A stretch of 64,000 nt of DNA from a virus, in the IMG/VR virus record IMGVR_UViG_3300043571_000443, positions 1 to 64,000 of that record; one strand, written 5' to 3'. Positions within the stretch are counted from its first letter, which is position 1, and each line of letters starts with the position of its first letter. A model generated the notes under the pieces. The model was not told where the DNA came from and did no database searches. It worked only from the letters and a program-made list of their open reading frames with translations. Position numbers and translations under genes: made by a program. Of the stretch, positions 51,428-58,359 are shown in pieces.

Positions 51428-51767
51428 CCCAGGCCTCCACCACCGCTGGATCGGTGCTATAGGGCCTTGCCAGCACCCTAGGGCATTGCTCCCAGATAGC
51501 AGCTAGGGACGGGTAGCCACCCTCTGGCCGGGCCTCCAGGATCAGCTTGGCCGCACCCTTGCCGATGGTGGGCAGGACGCTGATCTCATCAGCCGTAGCT
51601 GCTGCATTGATCAGGGCCAAAGCTTGGGGCATGGCAGCTGGGCTAGGCGCTGGCAATGGGGCCGGGCTTGACGGCGGCTCAGTAGTCATGCCATGGAGTC
51701 GGATCCAAGCAGGCGCGTCAATGTCTGGAATGGTGATGGACTGGCCATCAGGGTAATAAAGCAACAT
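51411..51767 (-). CDS. Helix-hairpin-helix-containing small protein
   Basis: 118 residues. Residues about 48-90 (ALALINAAATADEISVLPTI, GKGAAKLILEA) match the helix-hairpin-helix of ComEA-like DNA-binding domains. The N-terminal half is a beta strand plus Pro/Ser linker. Perhaps a DNA-contacting head-joining protein. Confidence 0.6.
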   Translation of the reverse strand: MLLYYPDGQSITIPDIDAPAWIRLHGMTTEPPSSPAPLPAPSPAAMPQALALINAAATADEISVLPTIGKGAAKLILEARPEGGYPSLAAIWEQCPRVLARPYSTDPAVVEAWDADAP

Positions 51768-51770
51768 AGT

Positions 51771-51953
51771 TTAGTGCCACAACTGCATCAGGCCACGGAC
51801 AGCGACCACGACCCAGCCAGCGCTGATCACCGAGGCCCATGCGGTGGATACCCAGGAGCGATGGCGGCGACGGATAGCGACCCGGGTGGCCCCGGCAAAC
51901 AGGAGGCAGGCTGTCATCGCAGCCAGGCCCAGGACAATGTAGACAATAGCCAT
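51771..51953 (-). CDS. Small two-helix membrane protein
   Basis: 60 residues with two membrane helices (YIVLGLAAMTACLLFAGA and WASVISAGWVVVAVRGLM) separated by a basic loop RRRHRS. A class II holin-like topology. TGGGCACCCTA lies 25 bases upstream. Confidence 0.6.
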   Translation of the reverse strand: MAIVYIVLGLAAMTACLLFAGATRVAIRRRHRSWVSTAWASVISAGWVVVAVRGLMQLWH

Positions 51954-51991
51954 AGCAGATCCCCATCGTTTTGCTTAGGGTGCCCAGGCAA

Positions 51992-52016
51992 TAAAAAACC
52001 CCGGGCTGGCCGGGGT
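51992..52016 (-). terminator. Terminator of the 52037 gene
   Basis: CCCC/GGGG stem with AAAAAA on the left; U-tract on the minus strand. Confidence 0.75.
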
Positions 52017-52036
52017 GGAAGTAGCGTGGAGTCAGG

Positions 52037-52282
52037 CTACTCTGGCTTATAAAAACATTTGCCAACGGCGCCCCATACCGAGTGAGTGGTGATGTTTTTA
52101 TGCGGAATGATAACACGACTACCATCGAAGATGATGATCAAGTCATCCTTCCGATAGCTGCAACCATCACGATCACCATACAAAAATTGCTGAACTGTGC
52201 CGCCCATGTACTCAGGCGCAAACATGAATAACGCCTGATTTACCTCGGCCCCAAAAGACTGACACATAGTAGGCGTAGACAT
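52037..52282 (-). CDS. Hypothetical early protein with conserved promoter
   Basis: 81 residues, beta-rich, with three cysteines (TMCQSFG, RDGCSYRKDD, GKCFYKPE). Unrecognised. The promoter 52315-52343, the CACTTACG/GAGGA leader and its own terminator make it a monocistronic early unit like 8198 and 53005. Confidence 0.55.
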   Translation of the reverse strand: MSTPTMCQSFGAEVNQALFMFAPEYMGGTVQQFLYGDRDGCSYRKDDLIIIFDGSRVIIPHKNITTHSVWGAVGKCFYKPE

Positions 52283-52314
52283 AACTCAATCCTCGTAAGT
52301 GGTTCGATACCTTC

Positions 52315-52343
52315 ACTATACCCCCCCTGTATCGAACCGTCAA
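52315..52343 (-). promoter_or_regulatory. Early promoter-operator
   Basis: TTGACG (52338-52343), 17-base spacer with GTTCGATACAGGGGGGG, TATAGT (52315-52320), then GAAGGTATCGAA. Member of the shared promoter-operator family. Confidence 0.75.
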
Positions 52344-52353
52344 CAGCCTGCAA

Positions 52354-52377
52354 CAAAAAACCCCGGACTGGCCGGGG
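52354..52377 (-). terminator. Terminator of the 52398 gene
   Basis: CCCCGG...CCGGGG stem with AAAAAA on its left, reading on the minus strand. Confidence 0.75.
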
Positions 52378-52397
52378 CAATGCAACAGCCTAGCAGA

Positions 52398-52856
52398 TCA
52401 GACCCTGGCCGCCCAGTGGCGCTCTAGCAGGTCGTCTGCCGTCCTGGCTAAGTTAATTCGGGCACCGTCGTTGATAGCCTCAGAGATAGCGCCAATGTGG
52501 TATGCCGCCATCTTCGAGTAGTATTTCAGCGCCCCAGTCAGGCAGGACATCCACAGCGGCAATTTCTCCCAGGTGGGGCGCTGACTATTGTAAAACTGGC
52601 TGAACCCGCTGATCGGCTCTTGCAACGCCTTGCGGCACTGGGCCAGGCTACTGCCTTGCTGGCTGGCCAGGACCACCAGGGCCTCCATGCAAGCCACATA
52701 CCGGCTAGCCATGGTATCAACAGGCTCACCGCTGACTAGGCCATCGTTCACCAGCTGGATAGCCCGTTGCAGGTCACCCAGGGCATCAGTACTAGCTGGC
52801 CGGATAGCCAGGATGGCTGGCTCTAGATCGGCGAGTCGGGCGAGAGTCTTAGTCAT
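52398..52856 (-). CDS. Hypothetical helical protein
   Basis: 152 residues, all-helical (LADLEPAILAIRPASTDALG; ALKYYSKMAAYHIGAISEAI). No family recognised. Last gene of the structural half on this strand; it could be early or late. Confidence 0.5.
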   Translation of the reverse strand: MTKTLARLADLEPAILAIRPASTDALGDLQRAIQLVNDGLVSGEPVDTMASRYVACMEALVVLASQQGSSLAQCRKALQEPISGFSQFYNSQRPTWEKLPLWMSCLTGALKYYSKMAAYHIGAISEAINDGARINLARTADDLLERHWAARV

Positions 52857-52940
52857 GGGTGGATCCGGTAAACGTCCCCACTAGCCTAGCAGAAACCCGA
52901 ACAAAAGCCTATGGCCGGAAGGAAAAAGCCTAAAGCGGGG

Positions 52941-52969
52941 TTGACGGTTCGATATGCAGGGGGTATATT
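52941..52969 (+). promoter_or_regulatory. Early promoter-operator
   Basis: TTGACG (52941-52946), 17-base spacer with GTTCGATATGCAGGGGG, TATATT (52964-52969), then GAAGGTATCGAA. Nearly identical to that at 54993-55021. Confidence 0.78.
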
Positions 52970-53004
52970 GAAGGTATCGAACCACTTACACCGAGGACCG
53001 ACCC

Positions 53005-53208
53005 ATGCCCAAGTTCATTTCCATCCAAGACGGCGCTTACCTGCTCAACCTGGCCCATATCGTCAGCATCGAGGTAAATAAAGGATCCCTGGAAGTTACC
53101 TGCAATGATGGCCAAGGGGCCTACACCATAGATGACCCTGACGAGATGGGGACACTGATGGACGCGATCCAAATCGTGGATTCAAGCGAAGAAGGGATGC
53201 AAATGTAA
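53005..53208 (+). CDS. Small early protein
   Basis: 67 residues (MPKFISIQDGAYLLNLAHIV then SIEVNKGSLEVTC), a beta-rich protein with an acidic end; the pattern of strands suggests a small barrel. Unrecognised. Leader CACTTACACCGAGGA and a strong early promoter precede it. Confidence 0.6.
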   Translation: MPKFISIQDGAYLLNLAHIVSIEVNKGSLEVTCNDGQGAYTIDDPDEMGTLMDAIQIVDSSEEGMQM

Positions 53209-53236
53209 CCCACCCTCCCCACCGCTTCCCCGCAGA

Positions 53237-53259
53237 CCCCCGGCCTAGCTGGGGGTTTT
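53237..53259 (+). terminator. Terminator of the 53005 gene
   Basis: CCCCCGGC/GCTGGGGG stem followed by TTTT; it overlaps the 3-prime end of csf1 on the other strand. Confidence 0.7.
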
Positions 53260-53919
53260 GCTTTGGGCCACATAGCTGAGCAGGTCCATTAACCGGCTGC
53301 CCCGCACTGGCGCGATCTGGTCCTCCAGTGGCTGATACTGGCTGATCGCCCGCATCAGCCTGTCGCTGTGGTACAAACCGCTATCGATCTCCGTCTTGCT
53401 AAACCCCAGCGCCATTAGCCCCTCATAGGCAGCTAGAAGGCCCGTGAAGCGTTCCCGGCCTATCCACAGGGTATCTAGCTCGAACTGCACCGGGAAATGG
53501 TCTCTGCTATGGCCATCCTGGGCCCAGGGCAGCACATGTTTCTGGCCAGACTCAGCAATGACAATCGTAAACGGTGGCTCCGGTGGCTCCAGTAGCCAGC
53601 CACGGATCTGAGCTCGGGTGGGCAAGTCCGAGACTACCGGAAAGATGTCTTTGCCGATGGCCTTGGCCTCACCGATCGCAGGCGACAGCAGCACATCGCC
53701 CTGGTACAACCGGCTCAGGGACCGGCCCCATAGCTTACTCCACTTGTCCTTGCCCTGATTCCAGTACCACAGCAGCTTCTCATGGCCGTCGATGGCACCA
53801 TAGCACCGCCCGCATAGCTGGTCGGAGTCTGGGCAACGGGCCATGCTGTGGCCGGTGAAAGTGTCCTTGAGCGCCAAGGGGAAGCTGGCGGGCTTGCCGC
53901 ATAGGTAGCACTCAGCCAT
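53245..53919 (-). CDS. csf1: Csf1-like type IV large subunit
   Basis: 224 residues. Csf1 stands in for Cas8 in type IV CRISPR complexes. An N-terminal zinc-finger is readable (Cys4, Cys7 in CYLCGKP; Cys29; Cys36, Cys39 in QLCGRCYG), as is usual in Csf1. A helical middle (KDKWSKLWGRSLSRLYQGD) and a C-terminal helical domain follow. ATG 53919 is preferred to 53988 because GGAGG lies 9 bases upstream and it overlaps the cysH stop by 8 bases. Sits at the end of the CysH operon, apart from Csf2 and Csf3. Confidence 0.68.
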   Translation of the reverse strand: MAECYLCGKPASFPLALKDTFTGHSMARCPDSDQLCGRCYGAIDGHEKLLWYWNQGKDKWSKLWGRSLSRLYQGDVLLSPAIGEAKAIGKDIFPVVSDLPTRAQIRGWLLEPPEPPFTIVIAESGQKHVLPWAQDGHSRDHFPVQFELDTLWIGRERFTGLLAAYEGLMALGFSKTEIDSGLYHSDRLMRAISQYQPLEDQIAPVRGSRLMDLLSYVAQSKTPS

Positions 53920-54655
53920 GGTCTGCAACCTCCGGAAAGTGTTTACAAAATTCAGCCCAAAATTCTGGATGGTAGCGCCGCAGGTCACTGAGTCGCCCCC
54001 AGTTTACGCCAGTAGTCCCGATGGGTGGCCCATTGCGCACCGTCAGCCGGTCCCGGTCGTACATGGCAGGGTAGGGCAGTCGGTGGGCGTCGATATAGCA
54101 CCAAATATCCTGGGTGCTCCAAAAGCCGACCGGCGAACATACCCACAGGCCATCCTTACGCTGGTATAGCTCGCCCTTGCCCTTCAGGTACATAGCGCGG
54201 CCCCGAGACTCTTTGCGTAGCCCCCAGGCATAGCCTCGCACGCCATGGGCCTCCTGGTAGTCATCCAGCGGGCCATACATTAGCGCTGCATTAATGCGCT
54301 TGTCCAGGCCGGTCGCCATGGTGCCATCCAAGGGAATGCCATAGTCCTGGTACAGCTTCAGTAGGCTGCGGGGTGGGCATAGCTCGATGATGTTCCAGCC
54401 CTGGCCCTGCAGGTGGTGCAATAGCTCGATGCAGTCCGGCCATTCTGCCAACGGCCCTTGGTTTACCCAGGCAAAAGGGCAGTCCGGCCATACCTGGCGG
54501 ATTAAGTGAGCCATTACCAAGCTATCCTTGCCGCCACTGACTGAGCCATAGGCGTAGCGATCTGTGGCCTCCAGCCAGCGGCCAATAACAGAAAGCGCCC
54601 GGTCAACCTTGCGGGTCAACCAGGGCGCTCGTGAGCCGGTGCCGGTGTTAAGCAA
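53912..54655 (-). CDS. cysH: CysH-like PP-loop protein of the type IV module
   Basis: 247 residues. The PP-loop SGGKDS is at residues 40-45, in the PAPS-reductase/ATP-pyrophosphatase fold; GLRKESRGRAMYLKGKGEL and CSPVGFWSTQDIWCYID further on are also CysH-like. CysH-like genes are the standing partner of type IV-B CRISPR loci (established in surveys of type IV), with unknown function. It overlaps csf1 by 8 bases and its ATG overlaps the small gene upstream, so it is tightly coupled to the complex. Confidence 0.85.
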   Translation of the reverse strand: MLNTGTGSRAPWLTRKVDRALSVIGRWLEATDRYAYGSVSGGKDSLVMAHLIRQVWPDCPFAWVNQGPLAEWPDCIELLHHLQGQGWNIIELCPPRSLLKLYQDYGIPLDGTMATGLDKRINAALMYGPLDDYQEAHGVRGYAWGLRKESRGRAMYLKGKGELYQRKDGLWVCSPVGFWSTQDIWCYIDAHRLPYPAMYDRDRLTVRNGPPIGTTGVNWGRLSDLRRYHPEFWAEFCKHFPEVADHG

Positions 54656-54956
54656 GCTGCATCCGCTCGCTCATTGCATCCGCAAACCATTCGCGGATCT
54701 TGTCTTCGGCATTGTCATAAAAGCGAGTGTTGGAGTCGTCATCCCACTCTTCGTCGTTGAGGTGGGGGACGGTAAGAATGAGTCCGGGGCTATCGTACAG
54801 GTTCCCAACAGAACCCTTGTCCAGGGATCGGTAGGTGCCATCCTCAAACAGCTCAACAACGTAAGCACCGCCGCCCCAGGATGCCTTTGTGGAAGAATCA
54901 ACGGTGGCCTCGAAGTCGATGGCCATGAAGTTATCGAAAGCCTTTTGAATAGTCAT
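54648..54956 (-). CDS. Acidic small protein leading the cysH-csf1 operon
   Basis: 102 residues, acidic, with a helical C-terminus (YDNAEDKIREWFADAMSERM) and a beta N-terminus. Unrecognised. Leader CACTTATGAGGA and an early promoter-operator (54993-55021) directly upstream make it the first gene of the cysH-csf1 unit, expressed with early phage genes. A regulator or co-factor of the type IV complex is possible; there is no direct evidence. Confidence 0.6.
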   Translation of the reverse strand: MTIQKAFDNFMAIDFEATVDSSTKASWGGGAYVVELFEDGTYRSLDKGSVGNLYDSPGLILTVPHLNDEEWDDDSNTRFYDNAEDKIREWFADAMSERMQLA

Positions 54957-54992
54957 CAGTCAGTCCTCATAAGTGGTTTGTTCCATGCCTTC

Positions 54993-55021
54993 AATATACC
55001 CCCTGCATATCGAACTGTCAA
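54993..55021 (-). promoter_or_regulatory. Early promoter-operator of the cysH-csf1 unit
   Basis: TTGACA (55016-55021), 17-base spacer GTTCGATATGCAGGGGG, TATATT (54993-54998), then GAAGG. The spacer equals that of the promoter at 52941. It places cysH and csf1 under early phage control, separate from csf2/csf3. Confidence 0.8.
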
Positions 55022-55626
55022 CACTTTTCGACAAAATAGCCACAGCCTAGGCGCTGTCTACCTCCTAGCCCTTGCCGCTGGAGAGTCAGCGACGCATCCG
55101 GCGATAGGTCGGCAAAGCTTACCCCGTAGCCCACCACGGCAGCATCCTTGATCCGCAGGGTTTTGCGCTCCCCCAGTACCGGCATAGACTGTACCCCCAA
55201 CCGTTCCAGCGCCTTGCCTAGGGCTATCCCGAACTCAAAAGGTGACACCTGGTCCTGGTACTGGGCTTTGATGGTCACCAGCCTTGCCTCCAGGCTAGGA
55301 CATGGCTGCAGGGATGCACCCGTGAAGGTGCCTAGCTGCACCAGCGCCTTACCCACCCGCAATACTTGCCCGTCCAGGCTACCGAATAGCTCCAGGTTGG
55401 CCAGCTCAGTCCGCACCCCTAGCCAGCTTTCGCTACCCAGTTGCACCCAGCCCTGGCGGTCCGGGATACCGTTGATCGTCTTCAGCGACCAGGCCAGCTC
55501 CTTTAGCCCCGGCAGGCGTTCCACCAGAGCGCTATAAAGCCGGTAGCCATGGTCGGCGGGTATCCTATCGCCCTGCACCGGCCAAGCTAGCTGTATCCAG
55601 GTAGGCGGTGTGGACGGGCATGGCAC
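55018..55626 (-). CDS. cas6: Cas6 of the type IV module (Cmx6-like)
   Basis: 202 residues from GTG 55626. It looks like the Cas6 family called Cmx6 (I-MYXAN): AWPVQGDRIPADHGYRLYSA, LPGLKELAWSLKTINGIPD, the core GRVLR-like LDGQVLRVGKALVQLGTF, and the C-terminal glycine-rich loop LGGRQRLGCGYFVEKC. Cas6 cuts CRISPR RNA. IV-B systems reported so far usually lack a Cas6, so its presence beside csf3 is unusual. The frame is open to 55776, but this would overlap csf3 by over 200 bases; no ATG lies nearer, so the start is uncertain. Confidence 0.72.
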   Translation of the reverse strand: MPCPSTPPTWIQLAWPVQGDRIPADHGYRLYSALVERLPGLKELAWSLKTINGIPDRQGWVQLGSESWLGVRTELANLELFGSLDGQVLRVGKALVQLGTFTGASLQPCPSLEARLVTIKAQYQDQVSPFEFGIALGKALERLGVQSMPVLGERKTLRIKDAAVVGYGVSFADLSPDASLTLQRQGLGGRQRLGCGYFVEKC

Positions 55627-56293
55627 AGCGGGCTTTGTTGGCTGATAGCCAGGCGGGGGGTCGCCAGCCCCAGTCGCGGATGGCAATATCAATCGGTCGG
55701 TCCCGGGGCAGGTGGACGGCGGGGATGGGTCGCATAAGTTCACCGTTTGGCCCCCATAGGTGCCAGTCTTGGTCATGGTCCTCTACCTCCCAGTTGGTAA
55801 CTTGCCCGTAGCCATGGGCGCGTTTCTTGCCTAGCCCAGTACAGCCTTGCAATAATGCCGCGATGCCTTCCCGGTCGCCCTGGCAGTACCAGGTGATTGT
55901 CGGTGCCAGCCGCACAAACAAGGGCAGGTCGTAGGCTTTCTCCGCCCCCTGACTGGTATCCCACTTTGCCTTGCGCTTCCCCCAGGCCGGTGGTGGGCTA
56001 TCGATCCCAGGTGCCCAGCGCTTCCTAAATTTGCTAACCGACTCATTGCGGTAGGTGTAGCACGGACTAGAGGTTTGCCAGTACCAATCCTCGCCCAGCC
56101 AACCCTTAGCCAGTGGCATGTGTTCATCCACTACCGGGCGGCTAGCTTCTACGTCCTGGGCGCTAGGGTTGGGGGCCGCCATGCCCCGGGCATCGAGGAT
56201 CAACCACTCCAGCAGGCTAGCCAGATCAGGACTCCAGTCATCAAAGACGGCAATGCCCGACGATAGCCGGGCGGTGACTCGCAGGTTAGCCAT
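55565..56293 (-). CDS. csf3: Csf3 (Cas5-like) of type IV complex
   Basis: 242 residues. Csf3 plays the role of Cas5, binding the crRNA handle. The start NLRVTARLSSGIAVFDDWSP, with LASLLEWLI, is the common Csf3 opening, and LQGCTGLGKKRAHGYGQVTN holds the glycine-rich loop near residue 155. Overlaps csf2 by 8 bases and runs on into the cas6 frame. Regarded as a firm member of the type IV family by motif and context. Confidence 0.82.
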   Translation of the reverse strand: MANLRVTARLSSGIAVFDDWSPDLASLLEWLILDARGMAAPNPSAQDVEASRPVVDEHMPLAKGWLGEDWYWQTSSPCYTYRNESVSKFRKRWAPGIDSPPPAWGKRKAKWDTSQGAEKAYDLPLFVRLAPTITWYCQGDREGIAALLQGCTGLGKKRAHGYGQVTNWEVEDHDQDWHLWGPNGELMRPIPAVHLPRDRPIDIAIRDWGWRPPAWLSANKARCAMPVHTAYLDTASLAGAGR

Positions 56294-57449
56294 TGAGCAA
56301 ACCCTTCAGCTCGCTGGACTCCTGGGCCTGGGCTAGAAATTCCTGGTAGACGCTCAGGTAGTCCTGATAGGCATGGTGGGCCTCCTGAGCGGCGCTGGAT
56401 AGCGTCTGGCTGCCAGTAGCTAGCGATAGGAAATGGCCGCGCTCCTGGCCACGCTGATACCAAAATTCTAGCGACACCAACCCATTGCCGCGGTTAGCCT
56501 TGCCGCCGATATAGGGACTTTCGGCAAAGCGCAGTAGGGTATCGACTACCCAGCCAGTCTCGATGGCGGTGGTGTGCAGATCCCAGCGGCTATAGAGCCT
56601 GGAACCCGCCATGATCAGCCGGTCGCTGGCGATCATCTGGTCAGACTTTTTGGCCTTATCCTCACCCTTAGCCTTTGACTTGGCCTCACCCAATAGGCTC
56701 ATCTGGCCTTCCTCCGTACCGCCTGGGAGGAACTTTTGCAACGCTGGATCGTGGGTACTATCGCGGCGGGTGGTTTGGTCTACCGTCAGGTACTGGGTCC
56801 AGTTGCGCAGCATCTTGCGCAGGTAGGGCAGGTGGTCTGCCTTGGCCTGGCGGTAGACTTCAACCTGCTCAGCCGTAGGTGGCTCAAACGGATTAGCTGT
56901 TAGCCTGTCTTTGTACTCCAGTAGTTCCTGCAGCCTGGGCAGTACATCTGGCGGCAATAGGCCGGGAAATTCCCGGTAGATCAGCTCCGCCGACTCGTAG
57001 CACAGCAGATACGCACTACCCACCGCCAGTCGGCCATGGACCATCTGGGCATTCTTCACCCCAAATACCCCGGCAGGCTTGGCCGTACCCAGCACCGACA
57101 GCCAGGGCATCAACTGCCGGATGCGGGTGTCCAGGTCCATATCGTTGGCGGTGCTGCCATCAATGCGGCCGCCAGCAAATAGGGTGTGGTGAACATCTGG
57201 CGATACCTGCAGGGCCAGCGCATCCAGCACACTAGCCATGCCACGGCGGCGTAGGATACCATTCCGCAGCGCATTGCCAGAATAGACAAAGCAGGAGACC
57301 GGGTTCCCCTCCAGGTCCAGCAGCTTGGCCGTCTTGAGGTTACTGACATTGCCTGCTACCTCGCCAATGTGGGACAGCGGGCTTTGCAGGGTCACCTGGC
57401 AGTGCAAGGTGATCCGCTGCCGATCATGGATATCGTAAGCTTCAAACAT
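56286..57449 (-). CDS. csf2: Csf2 (Cas7-like backbone) of type IV complex
   Basis: 387 residues. Csf2 forms the helical backbone that holds the guide. It begins ITLHCQVTLQSPLSHIGEVA with VYSGNALRNGILRRRGM: the pattern (sP...GNAlR...lRR) is that of Csf2 and other Cas7 homologues. A helical insert rich in Lys/Glu lies near residues 240-280, then YIGGKANRGNGLVSLEF near residue 330. Overlaps its neighbours by 8 bases on both sides, so csf2-csf3 are tightly coupled. Confidence 0.85.
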   Translation of the reverse strand: MFEAYDIHDRQRITLHCQVTLQSPLSHIGEVAGNVSNLKTAKLLDLEGNPVSCFVYSGNALRNGILRRRGMASVLDALALQVSPDVHHTLFAGGRIDGSTANDMDLDTRIRQLMPWLSVLGTAKPAGVFGVKNAQMVHGRLAVGSAYLLCYESAELIYREFPGLLPPDVLPRLQELLEYKDRLTANPFEPPTAEQVEVYRQAKADHLPYLRKMLRNWTQYLTVDQTTRRDSTHDPALQKFLPGGTEEGQMSLLGEAKSKAKGEDKAKKSDQMIASDRLIMAGSRLYSRWDLHTTAIETGWVVDTLLRFAESPYIGGKANRGNGLVSLEFWYQRGQERGHFLSLATGSQTLSSAAQEAHHAYQDYLSVYQEFLAQAQESSELKGLLNG

Positions 57450-57957
57450 CGGTGGTTACCTCTACGTCGATAGCATCGTCTGGCGCATCCTGGCCTAGCG
57501 CCCGGTCTTCCTCAAAGCGCAGGCGGCACAGCACCTGAATGATAGCCGCCCGGGTCCGGCATAGCTCAAGCACATCCCACTCGGTAAAGCCGTCCTTGGC
57601 GATCTGCTGCAGCAAGTCCCGCCAGCCGACAAAGACTAGCGCCTCATCCTGGGTCAGCTCCTGGATCTCGCTCAGGTCAGCGTTTACCCGTAGGATGCGC
57701 TGCTCTGGCTGCACGATGCCGGTCAGTACCGCTGGCCGTAGGTGGCTGATCAAGGCATTGACCAGGCGTTGTAGGTAGTCCTCCAGCGTGGTGGATACCT
57801 CAGCGCTATTCTGGATAGTGGACTCCAGAAAAGTCCAGGTCTTGGTGCCCATGGCTGGACTTTTGGCCCGGTCGCGGCACTTGAACACCCAATAGCTAAG
57901 GGCTGCCGCTAGCCCATAGGCGCTATCGGAGGCATTGGAAAAACCGAATTGACTCAT
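57442..57957 (-). CDS. Cas11-like small subunit of the type IV module
   Basis: 171 residues from ATG 57957, almost wholly helical, no cysteine motif. In IV-B systems a Cas11-type small subunit is encoded beside csf2. The position here (first gene, 8-base overlap with csf2) and the helical composition fit; the sequence by itself does not prove it. A TATAAT box at 57977-57982 leaves a very short leader. The open frame reaches 58005. Confidence 0.55.
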   Translation of the reverse strand: MSQFGFSNASDSAYGLAAALSYWVFKCRDRAKSPAMGTKTWTFLESTIQNSAEVSTTLEDYLQRLVNALISHLRPAVLTGIVQPEQRILRVNADLSEIQELTQDEALVFVGWRDLLQQIAKDGFTEWDVLELCRTRAAIIQVLCRLRFEEDRALGQDAPDDAIDVEVTTDV

Positions 57958-57976
57958 AATGCTTGACAAAACTGCC

Positions 57977-57982
57977 ATTATA
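57977..57982 (-). promoter_or_regulatory. TATAAT box of the csf2-csf3 unit
   Basis: A perfect TATAAT read on the minus strand, 20 bases before the Cas11-like start. No matching -35 at the usual spacing. Confidence 0.4.
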
Positions 57983-58071
57983 GTATCACAACCCTGGCCA
58001 GCCACGACAAAGCCCGCCAGGTGGCCAGCGGGCTGGGGTGGGGGAGTGGGGTGGAGGGGGAGTGTCCTCTT

Positions 58072-58359
58072 TTACTCAAATACGACTCGCCGCATCTCCT
58101 CTTGCACACCAAGCATTAGTTCTAAAGCTTGGTCAAATGTTCGATTTACTCTGCCCATGCGCTGACGGACATCTGGCTCAACTTCAGACCCCAAGGCCCT
58201 TTTTGCCAATAAATCGAAGATAGCTTCTTCCAAAAGCGCTTGAACGCTAGTATTCTCCTGAGAAGCTATTTCCCGCAGCTTGACGGAGACCTCTGGATCA
58301 AAGCGACCAGCTATCATCTTTTTGTTTCGTCTAGCTTTGTTGGCATCAACATCAAGCAT
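58072..58359 (-). CDS. Ribbon-helix-helix protein at end of HerA operon
   Basis: 95 residues. NKKMIAGRFDPEVSVKLREI followed by ASQENTSVQALLEEAIFDLL is a classic ribbon-helix-helix DNA-binding fold, as in CopG and partition-site repressors. A helical tail follows. ATG 58359 overlaps the methyltransferase stop by 8 bases. Possibly autoregulates the operon; similar in kind to the partial gene at 3-65. Confidence 0.7.
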   Translation of the reverse strand: MLDVDANKARRNKKMIAGRFDPEVSVKLREIASQENTSVQALLEEAIFDLLAKRALGSEVEPDVRQRMGRVNRTFDQALELMLGVQEEMRRVVFE

